A stretch of 64,000 nt of DNA from Sulfitobacter geojensis (GTDB lineage Bacteria; Pseudomonadota; Alphaproteobacteria; Rhodobacterales; Rhodobacteraceae), in contig NZ_JASE01000005.1 in the NCBI RefSeq assembly GCF_000622325.1, positions 434,001-498,000 of the forward strand. Direction: 5' to 3'. Shown here in pieces: positions 25,508 through 34,078 of the stretch. A model generated the notes under the pieces. That model searched no databases. It was given only the letters and a program-made list of their open reading frames with translations, and was not told the origin of the DNA. Position numbers and translations under genes: made by a program. Numbering within the stretch: the stretch's first letter is position 1; every line of letters begins with the position of its first letter.

Positions 25508-27763
25508 ATGAATAAAATACCTTCCAAAGCCGAGATTCTTGAGTGGATCGAACAGAACCCGACCCTGACGGCCAAGCGCGACATCGCAAAAGCGTTCGGC
25601 ATCAAGGGGTCTGCGCGGATTGATCTGAAACAGCTTCTTAAAGAGCTGCAGGCCGAAGGGCATTTGGAAAAGCGCAAGAAATCCTATCAAGATCCTGATC
25701 GCCTGCCGCCAGTGTCGGTATTGGTTGTCACAGGGCCCGACAGTCAGGGTGACCTGTTTGCCAAACCGATGGAATGGCACGGCGAAGCCCGCGAACCGAA
25801 CGTGCTGTTGATCCCCAAAGCTGGCGATCCGGCGCTGGGTGAAGGCGACCGTATTCTGGCGCGGCTGACCTTGGTCAAGGACGACACTCACGCCTATGAG
25901 GGGCGGTTGATCCGTCGCATCGGGACGAACCCGAAAAAGCTGCTGGGCGTCTTTCGCAAGCGCAGTGAAGGCGGGCGGATCGTCCCCATCGATAAGGGCG
26001 CGGATCGCGAATGGACGGTTTCCGAGGGCGACATCAACGGTGCCAAAGACGGTGAGTTGGTCGAGGCAGAGCAAGCCGGCCCAAAGGGCCGTATGGGGCT
26101 GCCCAAGGCGCGGATCACCGACCGATTGGGCGACCCGTCTGCCCCCAAGGCCGTGTCACTGATTGCAATCCACCAGCACGGCATTCCTGACGTGTTTCCA
26201 GATGACGTTGTAGCACAGGCAGATGCAGCCACGCCTGCGGGGCTGGACGGGCGCGAAGATCTGCAAGAACTGCCGTTGATCACGATTGATCCGTCAGATG
26301 CGCGTGATCACGATGATGCCTGCTATGCCCATGCGGATGGCGATCCCAAGAATGAAGGCGGCCATGTTGTTTGGGTCGCGATTGCCGATGTCGCGGCCTA
26401 TGTCACACCGGATTCCGCACTGGACCGCGAGGCGCGCAAACGTGGTAACTCCACCTATTTCCCCGACCGTGTGGTGCCGATGTTGCCCGACAGGTTGTCG
26501 GGTGATCTGTGCTCACTGCATGAAGGCGTGCCGCGTGCCTGTATAGCCGTGCGCATGGTGCTCGACGCCAAGGGTAACAAGCTGTCGCATACGTTCCACC
26601 GCGGCCTCATGCGCTCGCCTGCGTCGTTGCATTACGAAGAGGTGCAGGATGCCATCGACGGGCGGCCCAACGAGCGCACAAAACCTTTGTTAGAGCCTGT
26701 ATTAGAGCCGCTTTATGCAGCCTACGCGGCCTTGCAGCTGGCGCGTGCCGAACGTCAACCGCTTGATCTTGATCTGCCCGAAAGGCGTGTGGAACTGGCA
26801 GAAGACGGCACTGTTAAATCGATCAACTTCAAGGACCGTCTGGACGCGCACAGGCTGATTGAAGAGTTCATGGTGCTGGCCAATGTCGCTGCGGCCGAGA
26901 CTCTATTGGCGAAAAAGGTACCGCTATTGTACCGCATCCATGAAGAGCCCTCGCCAGATAAACTCGAAAGCTTGCGCGAGACGGCACAGGCGTCGGGTTT
27001 TACGCTGGCCAAAGGGCAGGTGTTGCAGACACGGCATCTGAACAAGCTGCTGAACGATGCCGCCGGAACGGATGAGGCCGAGTTGATCAACCTGTCGACC
27101 CTGCGGTCCATGACGCAAGCCTATTACGGCCCTGCGCATATTGGGCATTTCGGTCTGGCACTACGCTCTTATGCGCATTTCACCTCGCCCATTCGCCGTT
27201 ATGCGGACCTGATTGTGCACCGCGCGTTGATCACCGCGCACGGTTGGGGCAAGGACGGTCTGCGCCCTGAAGATTTTGAAAGTCTTGAGCAAACCGGCGC
27301 GCATATTTCCGATACAGAGCGCCGTTCGATGGTTGCTGAGCGCGATACAACCGATCGCTATCTGGCCGCCTATCTGTCCGAACGTGTCGGCAACGAATTT
27401 ACCGGCCGTATCAGCGGCATCGCGCGGTTCGGTGTGTTTGTGAAGCTTGATGAAACCGGCGCTGACGGGTTGCTGCCGATGCGGGCATTGGGGCGGGAAT
27501 ATTTCCATCACGATGCCGAAACACAGACCCTGCGCGGATCCGACACCGGCATGATCATCAGCCTTGGTCAACGTGTCAAAGTGCGTCTGGCAGAGGCGGT
27601 GCCGGTCACAGGTGGTATATCGCTGGAATTGCTGGAACTGGAAGATCAGAAGATCAAGCAGGGCAGCAGATCACCGGCCGGGCGTAACCCGCGCCGGAAA
27701 TCAAACAAAGCCAAGCGCAAGAAAGACAAGATCAAGCGCAAAGTGTCGCGGACGCGGCGGTGA
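25508..27763 (+). CDS. rnr: ribonuclease R
   Basis: Processive 3'-5' exoribonuclease that degrades structured RNA. About 751 residues: an N-terminal helix-turn-helix-like region, cold-shock domains, the catalytic RNB domain with the aspartate cluster DPSDARDHDDACYA, the RNB end HFTSPIRRYADLIVHRAL, an S1 domain (GRISGIARFGVFVKLDETGADGLLP), and a lysine/arginine-rich tail (RKSNKAKRKKDKIKRK). The start is uncertain: ATG 25508 (MNKIPSKAEILEW) matches homologues best, while ATG 25484 adds eight residues. Neither has a clear ribosome site. The last 32 bases overlap the convergent GST gene. Confidence 0.93.
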   Translation: MNKIPSKAEILEWIEQNPTLTAKRDIAKAFGIKGSARIDLKQLLKELQAEGHLEKRKKSYQDPDRLPPVSVLVVTGPDSQGDLFAKPMEWHGEAREPNVLLIPKAGDPALGEGDRILARLTLVKDDTHAYEGRLIRRIGTNPKKLLGVFRKRSEGGRIVPIDKGADREWTVSEGDINGAKDGELVEAEQAGPKGRMGLPKARITDRLGDPSAPKAVSLIAIHQHGIPDVFPDDVVAQADAATPAGLDGREDLQELPLITIDPSDARDHDDACYAHADGDPKNEGGHVVWVAIADVAAYVTPDSALDREARKRGNSTYFPDRVVPMLPDRLSGDLCSLHEGVPRACIAVRMVLDAKGNKLSHTFHRGLMRSPASLHYEEVQDAIDGRPNERTKPLLEPVLEPLYAAYAALQLARAERQPLDLDLPERRVELAEDGTVKSINFKDRLDAHRLIEEFMVLANVAAAETLLAKKVPLLYRIHEEPSPDKLESLRETAQASGFTLAKGQVLQTRHLNKLLNDAAGTDEAELINLSTLRSMTQAYYGPAHIGHFGLALRSYAHFTSPIRRYADLIVHRALITAHGWGKDGLRPEDFESLEQTGAHISDTERRSMVAERDTTDRYLAAYLSERVGNEFTGRISGIARFGVFVKLDETGADGLLPMRALGREYFHHDAETQTLRGSDTGMIISLGQRVKVRLAEAVPVTGGISLELLELEDQKIKQGSRSPAGRNPRRKSNKAKRKKDKIKRKVSRTRR

Positions 27764-28460
27764 CTGGCTGGTTCATCGCGTCGCTTGCGCGGTCGATATA
27801 ACGACAGAGAATTTCATCTTCTGCGATGCGCATTTTCATGCGAGGGTTCCCCGGTGTCGCGCGCATGTTGGCCAGCATTGCCGCCACAGAAGCGTCTGCT
27901 GCTGTTGGTTTATTCCCAAACAGAAATGGGCCGTGCCAAAGCCGTGTGGTGATGGCCTGTAAATCACTTTCCAACCGGTCCAGACGTTCCTGTGGTGTAA
28001 ACCGTCCCAGCCCCTGCGCATGCATGCCGCGCATTAGCGTCTTGCGCAGTTTGTTGGTGATCGTTCCCCGCAACAGACGTGGAATCGCGGAGAAATAGGT
28101 GTCGCGGATGATGGGCCAAACCGTGTCATCGCCCCAACGTTCCATGACGACGTGGAAATACATGTGTTCCTCGGCCATGCGGATAAAAGCGCGAGAGGTG
28201 GATTTTTCCATGTCCGTCAGCCCGGCGTCAAAATCAGCGCCTCGCGTTTCAAGATAGCTGCGGATGTTTTCACTGTCGGGGATGATGCGTTCATCCACGC
28301 GGATGGCAGGCAGTTTCTGCTTTGGCATTTTGCGCGGGTCGGGAGTGTCTTGGCGCGCCCAGTTTTGACCCGACATGTTGAGCAGCCAGATTGCTTTTAT
28401 GCAGAAGGGACTCGCGGCAGGCTGGCCGAATGATGCGGGGTATGTGATGAGCGTGATCAT
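27732..28460 (-). CDS. glutathione S-transferase family protein
   Basis: The 242 residues have a thioredoxin-like N-terminal domain (MITLITYPASFGQPAASPFC and IIPDSENIRSYLE, the glutathione gamma-glutamyl site) and an all-helical C-terminal domain. ATG 28460 has AAGGACAG upstream. Reactions of such GSTs cannot be read from sequence. It is divergent to a WYL regulator with a palindrome between them, so it is most likely that regulator's target. Its 3' end overlaps rnr by 32 bases. Confidence 0.82.
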   Translation of the reverse strand: MITLITYPASFGQPAASPFCIKAIWLLNMSGQNWARQDTPDPRKMPKQKLPAIRVDERIIPDSENIRSYLETRGADFDAGLTDMEKSTSRAFIRMAEEHMYFHVVMERWGDDTVWPIIRDTYFSAIPRLLRGTITNKLRKTLMRGMHAQGLGRFTPQERLDRLESDLQAITTRLWHGPFLFGNKPTAADASVAAMLANMRATPGNPRMKMRIAEDEILCRYIDRASDAMNQPVTAASATLCA

Positions 28461-28475
28461 GTGTCTGTCCTTGTT

Positions 28476-28497
28476 GATGTTAGCCTGTCCTAACATC
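28476..28497. promoter_or_regulatory. operator-like palindrome between gst and the WYL regulator
   Basis: GATGTTAG and CTAACATC are perfect reverse complements separated by CCTGTC. The site is 16 bases upstream of the GST start and 42 bases upstream of the regulator start, a usual place for an autoregulatory repressor or activator. Confidence 0.7.
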
Positions 28498-28538
28498 GGA
28501 TGCTGTCAATTTTTGTCAGTATGGAGTAAGGATAGGGC

Positions 28539-29255
28539 ATGACCCGCACGCACCGCCTGTTCCAGTTGATGACAACCCTGCGCCGGTTACCTGCGCCGGT
28601 TAGGGCGACGCAGCTTGCCGATGAAATGGGCACGTCTTTGCGCACGGTTTACCGTGATATTGAGGCGCTGCGCGGTTTAGGGGCGGTGATCGACGGCGAA
28701 GCTGGTTTTGGCTATACCTTGATCGAAGATGCCGCGCTGCCGCCGTTAGGTTTTGAGGATGACGAGCTTGAGGCGCTGGTGTTGGGCCTGCGCGACGTTG
28801 CGGTGATTGGGGATCCGGCGCTTGCGAAAGCGGCCGAAACGGCGCTGGCCAAGCTGACGGCGCGTGTTCCGCCGCGCCAGGCACATCGTTTGCAACATGC
28901 CATTCTGGACGCGCGCCGGTTTTTCCGACCCGCCGCACCGCGCATTGACGTGGCCGGTCTGCGCGCCGCAACATGGGAGGAAGAGACCGTGCGGTTTTCC
29001 TATACCGACGGTAAGGGCGCACCCACCACCCGTGAGGTTGATCCGCTGGGACTTGTGTTTTTGCAGGATACAAACATGTTGATGGCATGGTGTCATTTGC
29101 GTCGTGATTTCAGGGTGTTCCGGTTGGATCGAATGGATGATCTCGCGCGGACAGGCCGCAGTTTCAGACCAAGGCGTGTGCCTATGTTGCGAGACTATAC
29201 CGCGATTTTGAGGGCCGAAGCGCTGGATCGGGCGGAACGCCGCGCGGACAGATGA
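28539..29255 (+). CDS. YafY-family WYL-domain transcriptional regulator
   Basis: The 238 residues have an N-terminal helix-turn-helix (TRTHRLFQLMTTLRR...ATQLADEMGTSLRTVYRDIEAL) and a C-terminal WYL ligand domain (RFSYTDGKGAPTTREVDPLGLVF and WCHLRRDFRVFRLDRM). AAGGATAGGG precedes the ATG. It is divergent from the GST gene across the GATGTTAG palindrome. WYL proteins often sense nucleic acid or small ligands; the effector is unknown here. Confidence 0.88.
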   Translation: MTRTHRLFQLMTTLRRLPAPVRATQLADEMGTSLRTVYRDIEALRGLGAVIDGEAGFGYTLIEDAALPPLGFEDDELEALVLGLRDVAVIGDPALAKAAETALAKLTARVPPRQAHRLQHAILDARRFFRPAAPRIDVAGLRAATWEEETVRFSYTDGKGAPTTREVDPLGLVFLQDTNMLMAWCHLRRDFRVFRLDRMDDLARTGRSFRPRRVPMLRDYTAILRAEALDRAERRADR

Positions 29256-29323
29256 AAAGGGTGTTGCCGGTTCAACGGGCAAGTTAGGCTGTCGTTGAGC
29301 AGCAATTCTGAATGGGGAAACCT

Positions 29324-30583
29324 ATGTATCGTCGTGCGATCCTGATCTTCATGGCCTTTGTGTGGTCGGTCCCTGTTTGGGCAATTGGGCCGGAAACCTC
29401 AGTAAGGCCGGCAGAACGTCAAATCAATGTCACTGATCAGACCGATCGTTCGCAAACCGATGCAGGATTGGCCGATTGGATCGCTGGCTTTCGCACCCGT
29501 GCATTGGCGCAAGGCATTGATGGGACTACTTTTGACGTCGCTTTAAAAGGCGCCACTTATGATCCCGCGATTATCAAACGCGACCGCAATCAGGCCGAAT
29601 TCACCAAGACGATCTGGGATTATCTGGATACGGCGGTATCCGATTTGCGCATTGCAAACGGGCGCAAATCGATGGGACGGTTTCAGGACACCTTGAACCG
29701 GATCGAAGCGACATATGGCGTTGAAAAAGAGGTAATCGTAGCGATTTGGGGGCTGGAAAGTGCTTACGGTACGTTTCGTGGCAGCGCTCCGGTCCTCAAT
29801 GGGCTTGCGACGCTGGCCTATGATGCGCGCCGCGCCGCGTTTTTCGAAGGTGAGTTGATTCACGCCCTGCGCATTTTGCAGGACGGGGATACGTCTCCAG
29901 CGTTGATGCGCGGCAGTTGGGCGGGTGCCATGGGCCACACTCAATTTATGCCTTCGTCTTTCGCAGCCCATGCGGTGGACTTTGACGGTGACGGCAAACG
30001 AAACATCTGGGGGGAAGATCCCCGCGATGCTTTGGCTTCAACAGGCGCGTATCTTAAGCATTTTGGCTGGACGGCAGGGCAACCATGGGGTGTTGAAGTC
30101 CGCCTGCCGGCAGATTTTGATTATACGCTGGCAGATCGCGGCAATACCCAACTGCCAAGCGTTTGGGCGAAGCTGGGCATTGCGCCGTTAAACGGTGCGT
30201 TTGATGACGCAGATGGCGTCGCGTCGATCCTTTTACCCGGGGGCGCGGAGGGGGCGGCATTTATGATCTTTGCCAATTTCGCGGTGTTGGAAAAGTACAA
30301 TACCGCCGACGCCTATGTGATCGGCGTGGGACATTTGAGTGACAGAATAAATGGTGGCAATGGCATACAACACAGCTGGCCACGCCATCTGCGGGCGCTA
30401 AGCAAGCCCGAGCGGATCGAACTACAGAAACGACTGACGGCAGCAGGGTTTGATACGGTCAAAATTGACGCCAAGATGGGCCCGCTTACGATCAACGCGG
30501 TACGGAATTTTCAGAAAGCCAAAGGGCTTGTTCCCGATGGCTTTCCGTCGCTTTCCGTGCTGGATCGTCTGCGTGCATTGTAG
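29324..30583 (+). CDS. lytic murein transglycosylase, MltB-like with peptidoglycan-binding tail
   Basis: Periplasmic enzyme of 419 residues. A signal peptide (MYRRAILIFMAFVWSVPVWA) is followed by the MltB/SLT-like catalytic domain with the active-site glutamate in IWGLESAYGTF and GAMGHTQFMPSSF. About residues 355-419 form a peptidoglycan-binding_1 domain (KIDAKMGPLTINAVRNFQKAKGL). It cleaves the glycan strand to 1,6-anhydro ends. No lipobox cysteine is visible, so it is soluble, unlike E. coli MltB. ATG 29324 has GGGGA upstream; ATG 29312 is less likely. Confidence 0.9.
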   Translation: MYRRAILIFMAFVWSVPVWAIGPETSVRPAERQINVTDQTDRSQTDAGLADWIAGFRTRALAQGIDGTTFDVALKGATYDPAIIKRDRNQAEFTKTIWDYLDTAVSDLRIANGRKSMGRFQDTLNRIEATYGVEKEVIVAIWGLESAYGTFRGSAPVLNGLATLAYDARRAAFFEGELIHALRILQDGDTSPALMRGSWAGAMGHTQFMPSSFAAHAVDFDGDGKRNIWGEDPRDALASTGAYLKHFGWTAGQPWGVEVRLPADFDYTLADRGNTQLPSVWAKLGIAPLNGAFDDADGVASILLPGGAEGAAFMIFANFAVLEKYNTADAYVIGVGHLSDRINGGNGIQHSWPRHLRALSKPERIELQKRLTAAGFDTVKIDAKMGPLTINAVRNFQKAKGLVPDGFPSLSVLDRLRAL

Positions 30584-30601
30584 GTCGCGGATACCCCCGT
30601 G

Positions 30602-31999
30602 TTAAGACGCGGCTTTTAGCATGTCCTTGTCTTTCAGGTCTTTATAGGTTGCGTCCAGCGCCTGTTTTGCGCGTTTTGCGAAAACGTCAATTTCTTCGGG
30701 CGTGATCACCAAAGGCGGGGAAATGATCATCCGGTCGCCAACGTGGCGCATTACCAGATTGTTGTTAAAGCAATGTTCGCGGCACATATAGCCGACGGTT
30801 CCTGCGTCACCGGCAAATTTGGCGCGGCTTTCTTTATGCGGTGTTAGGGGCAGGGAGGCCATCAGGCCTGACACATTCACGCCGCCAACCAAGGGGTGCT
30901 CGCCCAGATCTTTCAATGCAGCGTGCAGCGCGGGCATGGCCACGTTACGGATATGGGACATCAGGTCTTCTTCCTGCATGATCCGCAGGTTTTCCATCGC
31001 GACAGCGGCACAAACCGGGTGGCCGGAATATGTGTACCCGTGATTGAATTCGCAGGCGTTGATAACCTCGGCGATCTCGTCCGAGACAATAGAGCCACCA
31101 ATGGGCGCATAGCCAGATGACAGCCCTTTCGCGATGGTCATGATGTCGGGTGTGATGCCCATTGTTTCGGATCCGAACCAGTTGCCCGTGCGCCCAAAGC
31201 CGCAGATCACCTCATCCGCGATCAGCAGGACGTTGTATTTCTTACAGATACGCTGAATTTCAGGCCAGTAGGTCGCCGGCGGGATGATGACGCCACCCGC
31301 GCCCTGCACCGGTTCGCCGATGAAGGCGGCAACTTTTTCTTCGCCCAGTTCAAGAATTTTTGCTTCGAGTTCCTGCGCGCGGGCAAGGCCGAATTCTTCA
31401 GGTGTCTGATCACCGCCTTCGGACCACCAATCCGGCTGGCCGATGTGGTGAATGCCCGGAATCGGCATGCCGCCCTGTTCGTGGATGTAGGTCATGCCGC
31501 CCAAAGAGCCGGACCCGACCGAAGAGCCATGATAGGCGTTCTTGCGGCTGATGATATGTGATTTTTCCGGCTGGCCCTTTTCGGCCCAATAGGTGCGCAC
31601 CATCCGCAGATTGGTGTCGTTGGCTTCAGACCCTGATCCGGCGTAAAAGATGTGGTTCAGATTGCCCGGCGCAAGCTTTGCCAGTTCCGCCGACAGGGCA
31701 ATCACAGGCACATGGGTGGTTTGGAAAAACGTATTGTAATAGGGCAGTTCATTCATCTGGCGCATCGCGACCTGACCCATTTCAGGGCGACCGTAGCCGA
31801 GGTTCACACACCACAGCCCAGCCATTGCGTCCAGAATTTCATTGCCTTCGCTGTCGGTCAGGTAAACGCCCTTGGCACGTGTGATAACGCGCGCGCCTTT
31901 TGCGGCCAACTCGTCGCCGGTGGTAAAGGGGTGCATGTGATGCGCAGCGTCAAGCGCCTGTAGTTCGGCGGTAGGCAAATGGTTGGTGATTGCGGACAT
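30602..31999 (-). CDS. class III aminotransferase, putrescine/omega-amino acid type (SpuC-like)
   Basis: PLP-dependent omega-aminotransferase of 465 residues. The cofactor lysine is Lys291 in TIAKGLSSGYAPIG. GAGGVIIPPATYWPEIQ and ADEVICGFGRTG are the class III cofactor-binding elements. Related enzymes move the amino group of putrescine, cadaverine or beta-alanine to pyruvate. AAAGGTC precedes ATG 31999. It lies back to back with a GntR gene and across from a polyamine importer, which supports putrescine as substrate. The upstream TGATCAAATTA motif is shared with potF. Confidence 0.85.
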   Translation of the reverse strand: MSAITNHLPTAELQALDAAHHMHPFTTGDELAAKGARVITRAKGVYLTDSEGNEILDAMAGLWCVNLGYGRPEMGQVAMRQMNELPYYNTFFQTTHVPVIALSAELAKLAPGNLNHIFYAGSGSEANDTNLRMVRTYWAEKGQPEKSHIISRKNAYHGSSVGSGSLGGMTYIHEQGGMPIPGIHHIGQPDWWSEGGDQTPEEFGLARAQELEAKILELGEEKVAAFIGEPVQGAGGVIIPPATYWPEIQRICKKYNVLLIADEVICGFGRTGNWFGSETMGITPDIMTIAKGLSSGYAPIGGSIVSDEIAEVINACEFNHGYTYSGHPVCAAVAMENLRIMQEEDLMSHIRNVAMPALHAALKDLGEHPLVGGVNVSGLMASLPLTPHKESRAKFAGDAGTVGYMCREHCFNNNLVMRHVGDRMIISPPLVITPEEIDVFAKRAKQALDATYKDLKDKDMLKAAS

Positions 32000-32044
32000 G
32001 AAGATCGACCTTTGCGGAGGGAAAAACAACTTCGCCCCAGAATA

Positions 32045-32055
32045 TGATCAAATTA
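32045..32055. promoter_or_regulatory. TGATCAAATTA motif, copy 1 (aminotransferase promoter)
   Basis: An 11-base stretch identical to the one upstream of potF lies 46 bases before the aminotransferase start and next to the end of the gntR gene. It contains the palindromic core TGATCA. It is a candidate operator for the neighbouring GntR regulator. Confidence 0.55.
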
Positions 32056-32083
32056 TGCAAAGTCAATCGAATCGCGTAGGTGA

Positions 32084-32773
32084 TCAGCTGTCCTGTAGGG
32101 CGGAACAAATCTGTTCGACACCCTGCGCGACGTCCTCGGCCATGGCTAAGGCGGCGGCGCCCACGTCACGGGCCCGCAGCGCAGCAAGCAAGTCCTGATG
32201 TTTATCCGGCAAGCTATCGGTGCCGAACCTTCCACATACCACCCTGAGCGACGGGCCGAAGCGCAGCCAAAGCCGGTCGACGGTGGCGGCCATGATCGGG
32301 GCATCGGCGGCGTCGTAAATCATTGCGTGAAAACGATAGTTGTGGGTCAGATAGCCGCCGATATCCCCCTGTGCGATAGCCCGGTTCAGCGCGTCGTCAC
32401 AGGCCGTAATCGCATCCAAAGCGACCGGCGTGAGCCGTAACGTCGCGCGCCGTGCAAGCTCGGGTTCAAGTGTTTTGCGCATAAATCCCAGCTCGTCAGC
32501 GCAGTCGGATGTCAAAATCGGTACACTGACGCGACGGTTGCCTTGGTGGGTCAATGCCCCTTCGGCAATGAGGCGACGCAGCGCTTCTCGTACCGGTGTC
32601 ATGCCGACGTTCAACTGATCGGTCAGCCCTTGAATCGTCACCGGTTGACCGGGGGCGAGGTCCCCGAACAGAATCATCACCCGCAGTTTTTCATAAACTG
32701 CCTGATGCGCGGGCATTTTTCCTGTTTCAGGCCCAAGAAACGGGTTTGTCGGGGTGATCACATCCACATTCAT
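32084..32773 (-). CDS. GntR-family regulator, FCD subfamily, polyamine locus
   Basis: Regulator of 229 residues. The winged helix (about 20-90) contains VTIQGLTDQLNVGMTPVREALRRLIAEGAL, and the FCD effector domain follows (YRFHAMIYDAADAPIMAATVDRLWLRFGP). ATG 32773 starts MNVDVITPTNPFLGP; a longer frame to 32815 is less likely. It reads toward the aminotransferase gene, from which it is separated by 84 bases, and away from potF. The shared TGATCAAATTA sites on both sides suggest it controls both units. A polyamine or its degradation product is the likely effector (inference). Confidence 0.85.
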   Translation of the reverse strand: MNVDVITPTNPFLGPETGKMPAHQAVYEKLRVMILFGDLAPGQPVTIQGLTDQLNVGMTPVREALRRLIAEGALTHQGNRRVSVPILTSDCADELGFMRKTLEPELARRATLRLTPVALDAITACDDALNRAIAQGDIGGYLTHNYRFHAMIYDAADAPIMAATVDRLWLRFGPSLRVVCGRFGTDSLPDKHQDLLAALRARDVGAAALAMAEDVAQGVEQICSALQDS

Positions 32774-32866
32774 GCGCACTTGCCTGCTTTTCAATAGTTG
32801 GAACACGGCTTGCACCGGTCATTTCTGCGTCAAACCATAAAGTAACTTGCCGCAAGAGGCAAAACT

Positions 32867-32877
32867 TGATCAAATTA
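32867..32877. promoter_or_regulatory. TGATCAAATTA motif, copy 2 (potF promoter)
   Basis: Identical to the copy at 32045-32055. Here it is within TTGAT..ATCAA, a short imperfect inverted repeat, 43 bases before the potF start. It is a candidate operator for the GntR regulator between the two copies. Confidence 0.55.
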
Positions 32878-32920
32878 AATCAATGCCGGACTAAATCCGG
32901 AAAACATAAGGGAGTAAGAT

Positions 32921-34006
32921 ATGAAGAATCGTATGTTGGGTGCCGCCGCCATTGCCACATTGACTGCGGGTGCTGCTGTCGCCGAAGAGGTCCGCGTTTA
33001 CAACTGGTCGGATTATATTGACGAAGCTTTGCTGGAAAAGTTCGAGACAGAGACCGGCATCGAGCTGATCTATGACGTATTCGATAGCAATGAAGTGCTT
33101 GAGACCAAGCTGCTGGCGGGTGGGTCGGGCTATGACGTTGTTGTGCCGTCGGGCACTTTCCTGCAACGCCAGATCACGGCGGGCGCGTTCCAGAAATTGG
33201 ACCCGTCCAAGCTGTCGAACATGGACAACATGTGGGATACGATCAACGACCGCTTGAAAAAGTATGACCCCGAAGGTGCCTATGCGATCAACTATATGTG
33301 GGGCACCACAGGCATCGGCGTGAACATCAACAAAGTCAAAGAAGTGCTGGGCGATGACGCGCCGGTGGATTCGCTGGCATTGGTGCTTGATCCTGCGAAC
33401 ATGGAAAAATTGTCGGAATGCGGTGTGCATTTCCTTGATGCGCCGGCAGAGATTATTCCCGCGACACTGGCCTATATTGGTGAGGACCCCGACAGTCAGG
33501 ATACCGATGTCATCGCCAAGACAGAGCCGGTGCTTTCCGCTGTTGCGCCCTTTGTGCAGAAATTCCACAGCTCGGAATACATCAACGCTTTGGCCAATGG
33601 TGACATCTGCGTGGCCGTCGGTTGGTCCGGTGACATCTTGCAGGCCCGCGATCGTGCAGCAGAGGCCGAAAACGGCGTCGAGATTGAATATTACGCCCCC
33701 AAAGAAGGCGCGTTGATGTGGTTCGACAACATGGCCATCCCGGTCGATGCACCAAACCCGGATGCTGCGCATAAGTTCCTGAACTTTATCATGGATGCGC
33801 AGAACATGGCGGCGGCGTCGAACTATGTTTATTATGCCAACGGTAACAAGGCGTCACAGGAGTTTCTGGTTGAAGATGTGATCGGTGATGTTGCGATCTA
33901 CCCTGATGCTGCGACGCTTGAGAACCTGTATACCACGTCGCCCTATGGCCCGAAGGTGCAGCGCAGCGTGACGCGGATGTGGACCAAAATTAAGTCCGGT
34001 ACATAA
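32921..34006 (+). CDS. potF: polyamine ABC transporter substrate-binding protein
   Basis: Periplasmic binding protein of 361 residues with a signal peptide (about residues 1-21, ending TAGAAVA). The mature start EEVRVYNWSDYIDEALLEKFETETG is typical of PotF/SpuD-type putrescine/spermidine binders; the aromatic and acidic residues of the binding cleft are in this Trp-Ser-Asp-Tyr loop and in GWSGDIL. GGGAG lies before the ATG. It heads the potF-A-B-C-puuB unit. A terminator-like hairpin follows, so PotF is probably made in excess. Confidence 0.9.
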   Translation: MKNRMLGAAAIATLTAGAAVAEEVRVYNWSDYIDEALLEKFETETGIELIYDVFDSNEVLETKLLAGGSGYDVVVPSGTFLQRQITAGAFQKLDPSKLSNMDNMWDTINDRLKKYDPEGAYAINYMWGTTGIGVNINKVKEVLGDDAPVDSLALVLDPANMEKLSECGVHFLDAPAEIIPATLAYIGEDPDSQDTDVIAKTEPVLSAVAPFVQKFHSSEYINALANGDICVAVGWSGDILQARDRAAEAENGVEIEYYAPKEGALMWFDNMAIPVDAPNPDAAHKFLNFIMDAQNMAAASNYVYYANGNKASQEFLVEDVIGDVAIYPDAATLENLYTTSPYGPKVQRSVTRMWTKIKSGT

Positions 34007-34017
34007 GTTGCCAATGC

Positions 34018-34050
34018 GGGGCGCGGTTGGGATCAACCGCGCCTCTTTTT
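34018..34050 (+). terminator. intrinsic terminator/attenuator between potF and potA
   Basis: Stem GGCGCGGTT / AACCGCGCC (nine base pairs) with loop GGGATC is followed by TCTTTTT. It has the shape of a real intrinsic terminator, yet the rest of the operon lies downstream. Partial read-through would explain more binding protein than membrane complex. Confidence 0.75.
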
Positions 34051-34078
34051 CATCTGATCAAACAGGGATGACCGCAAC

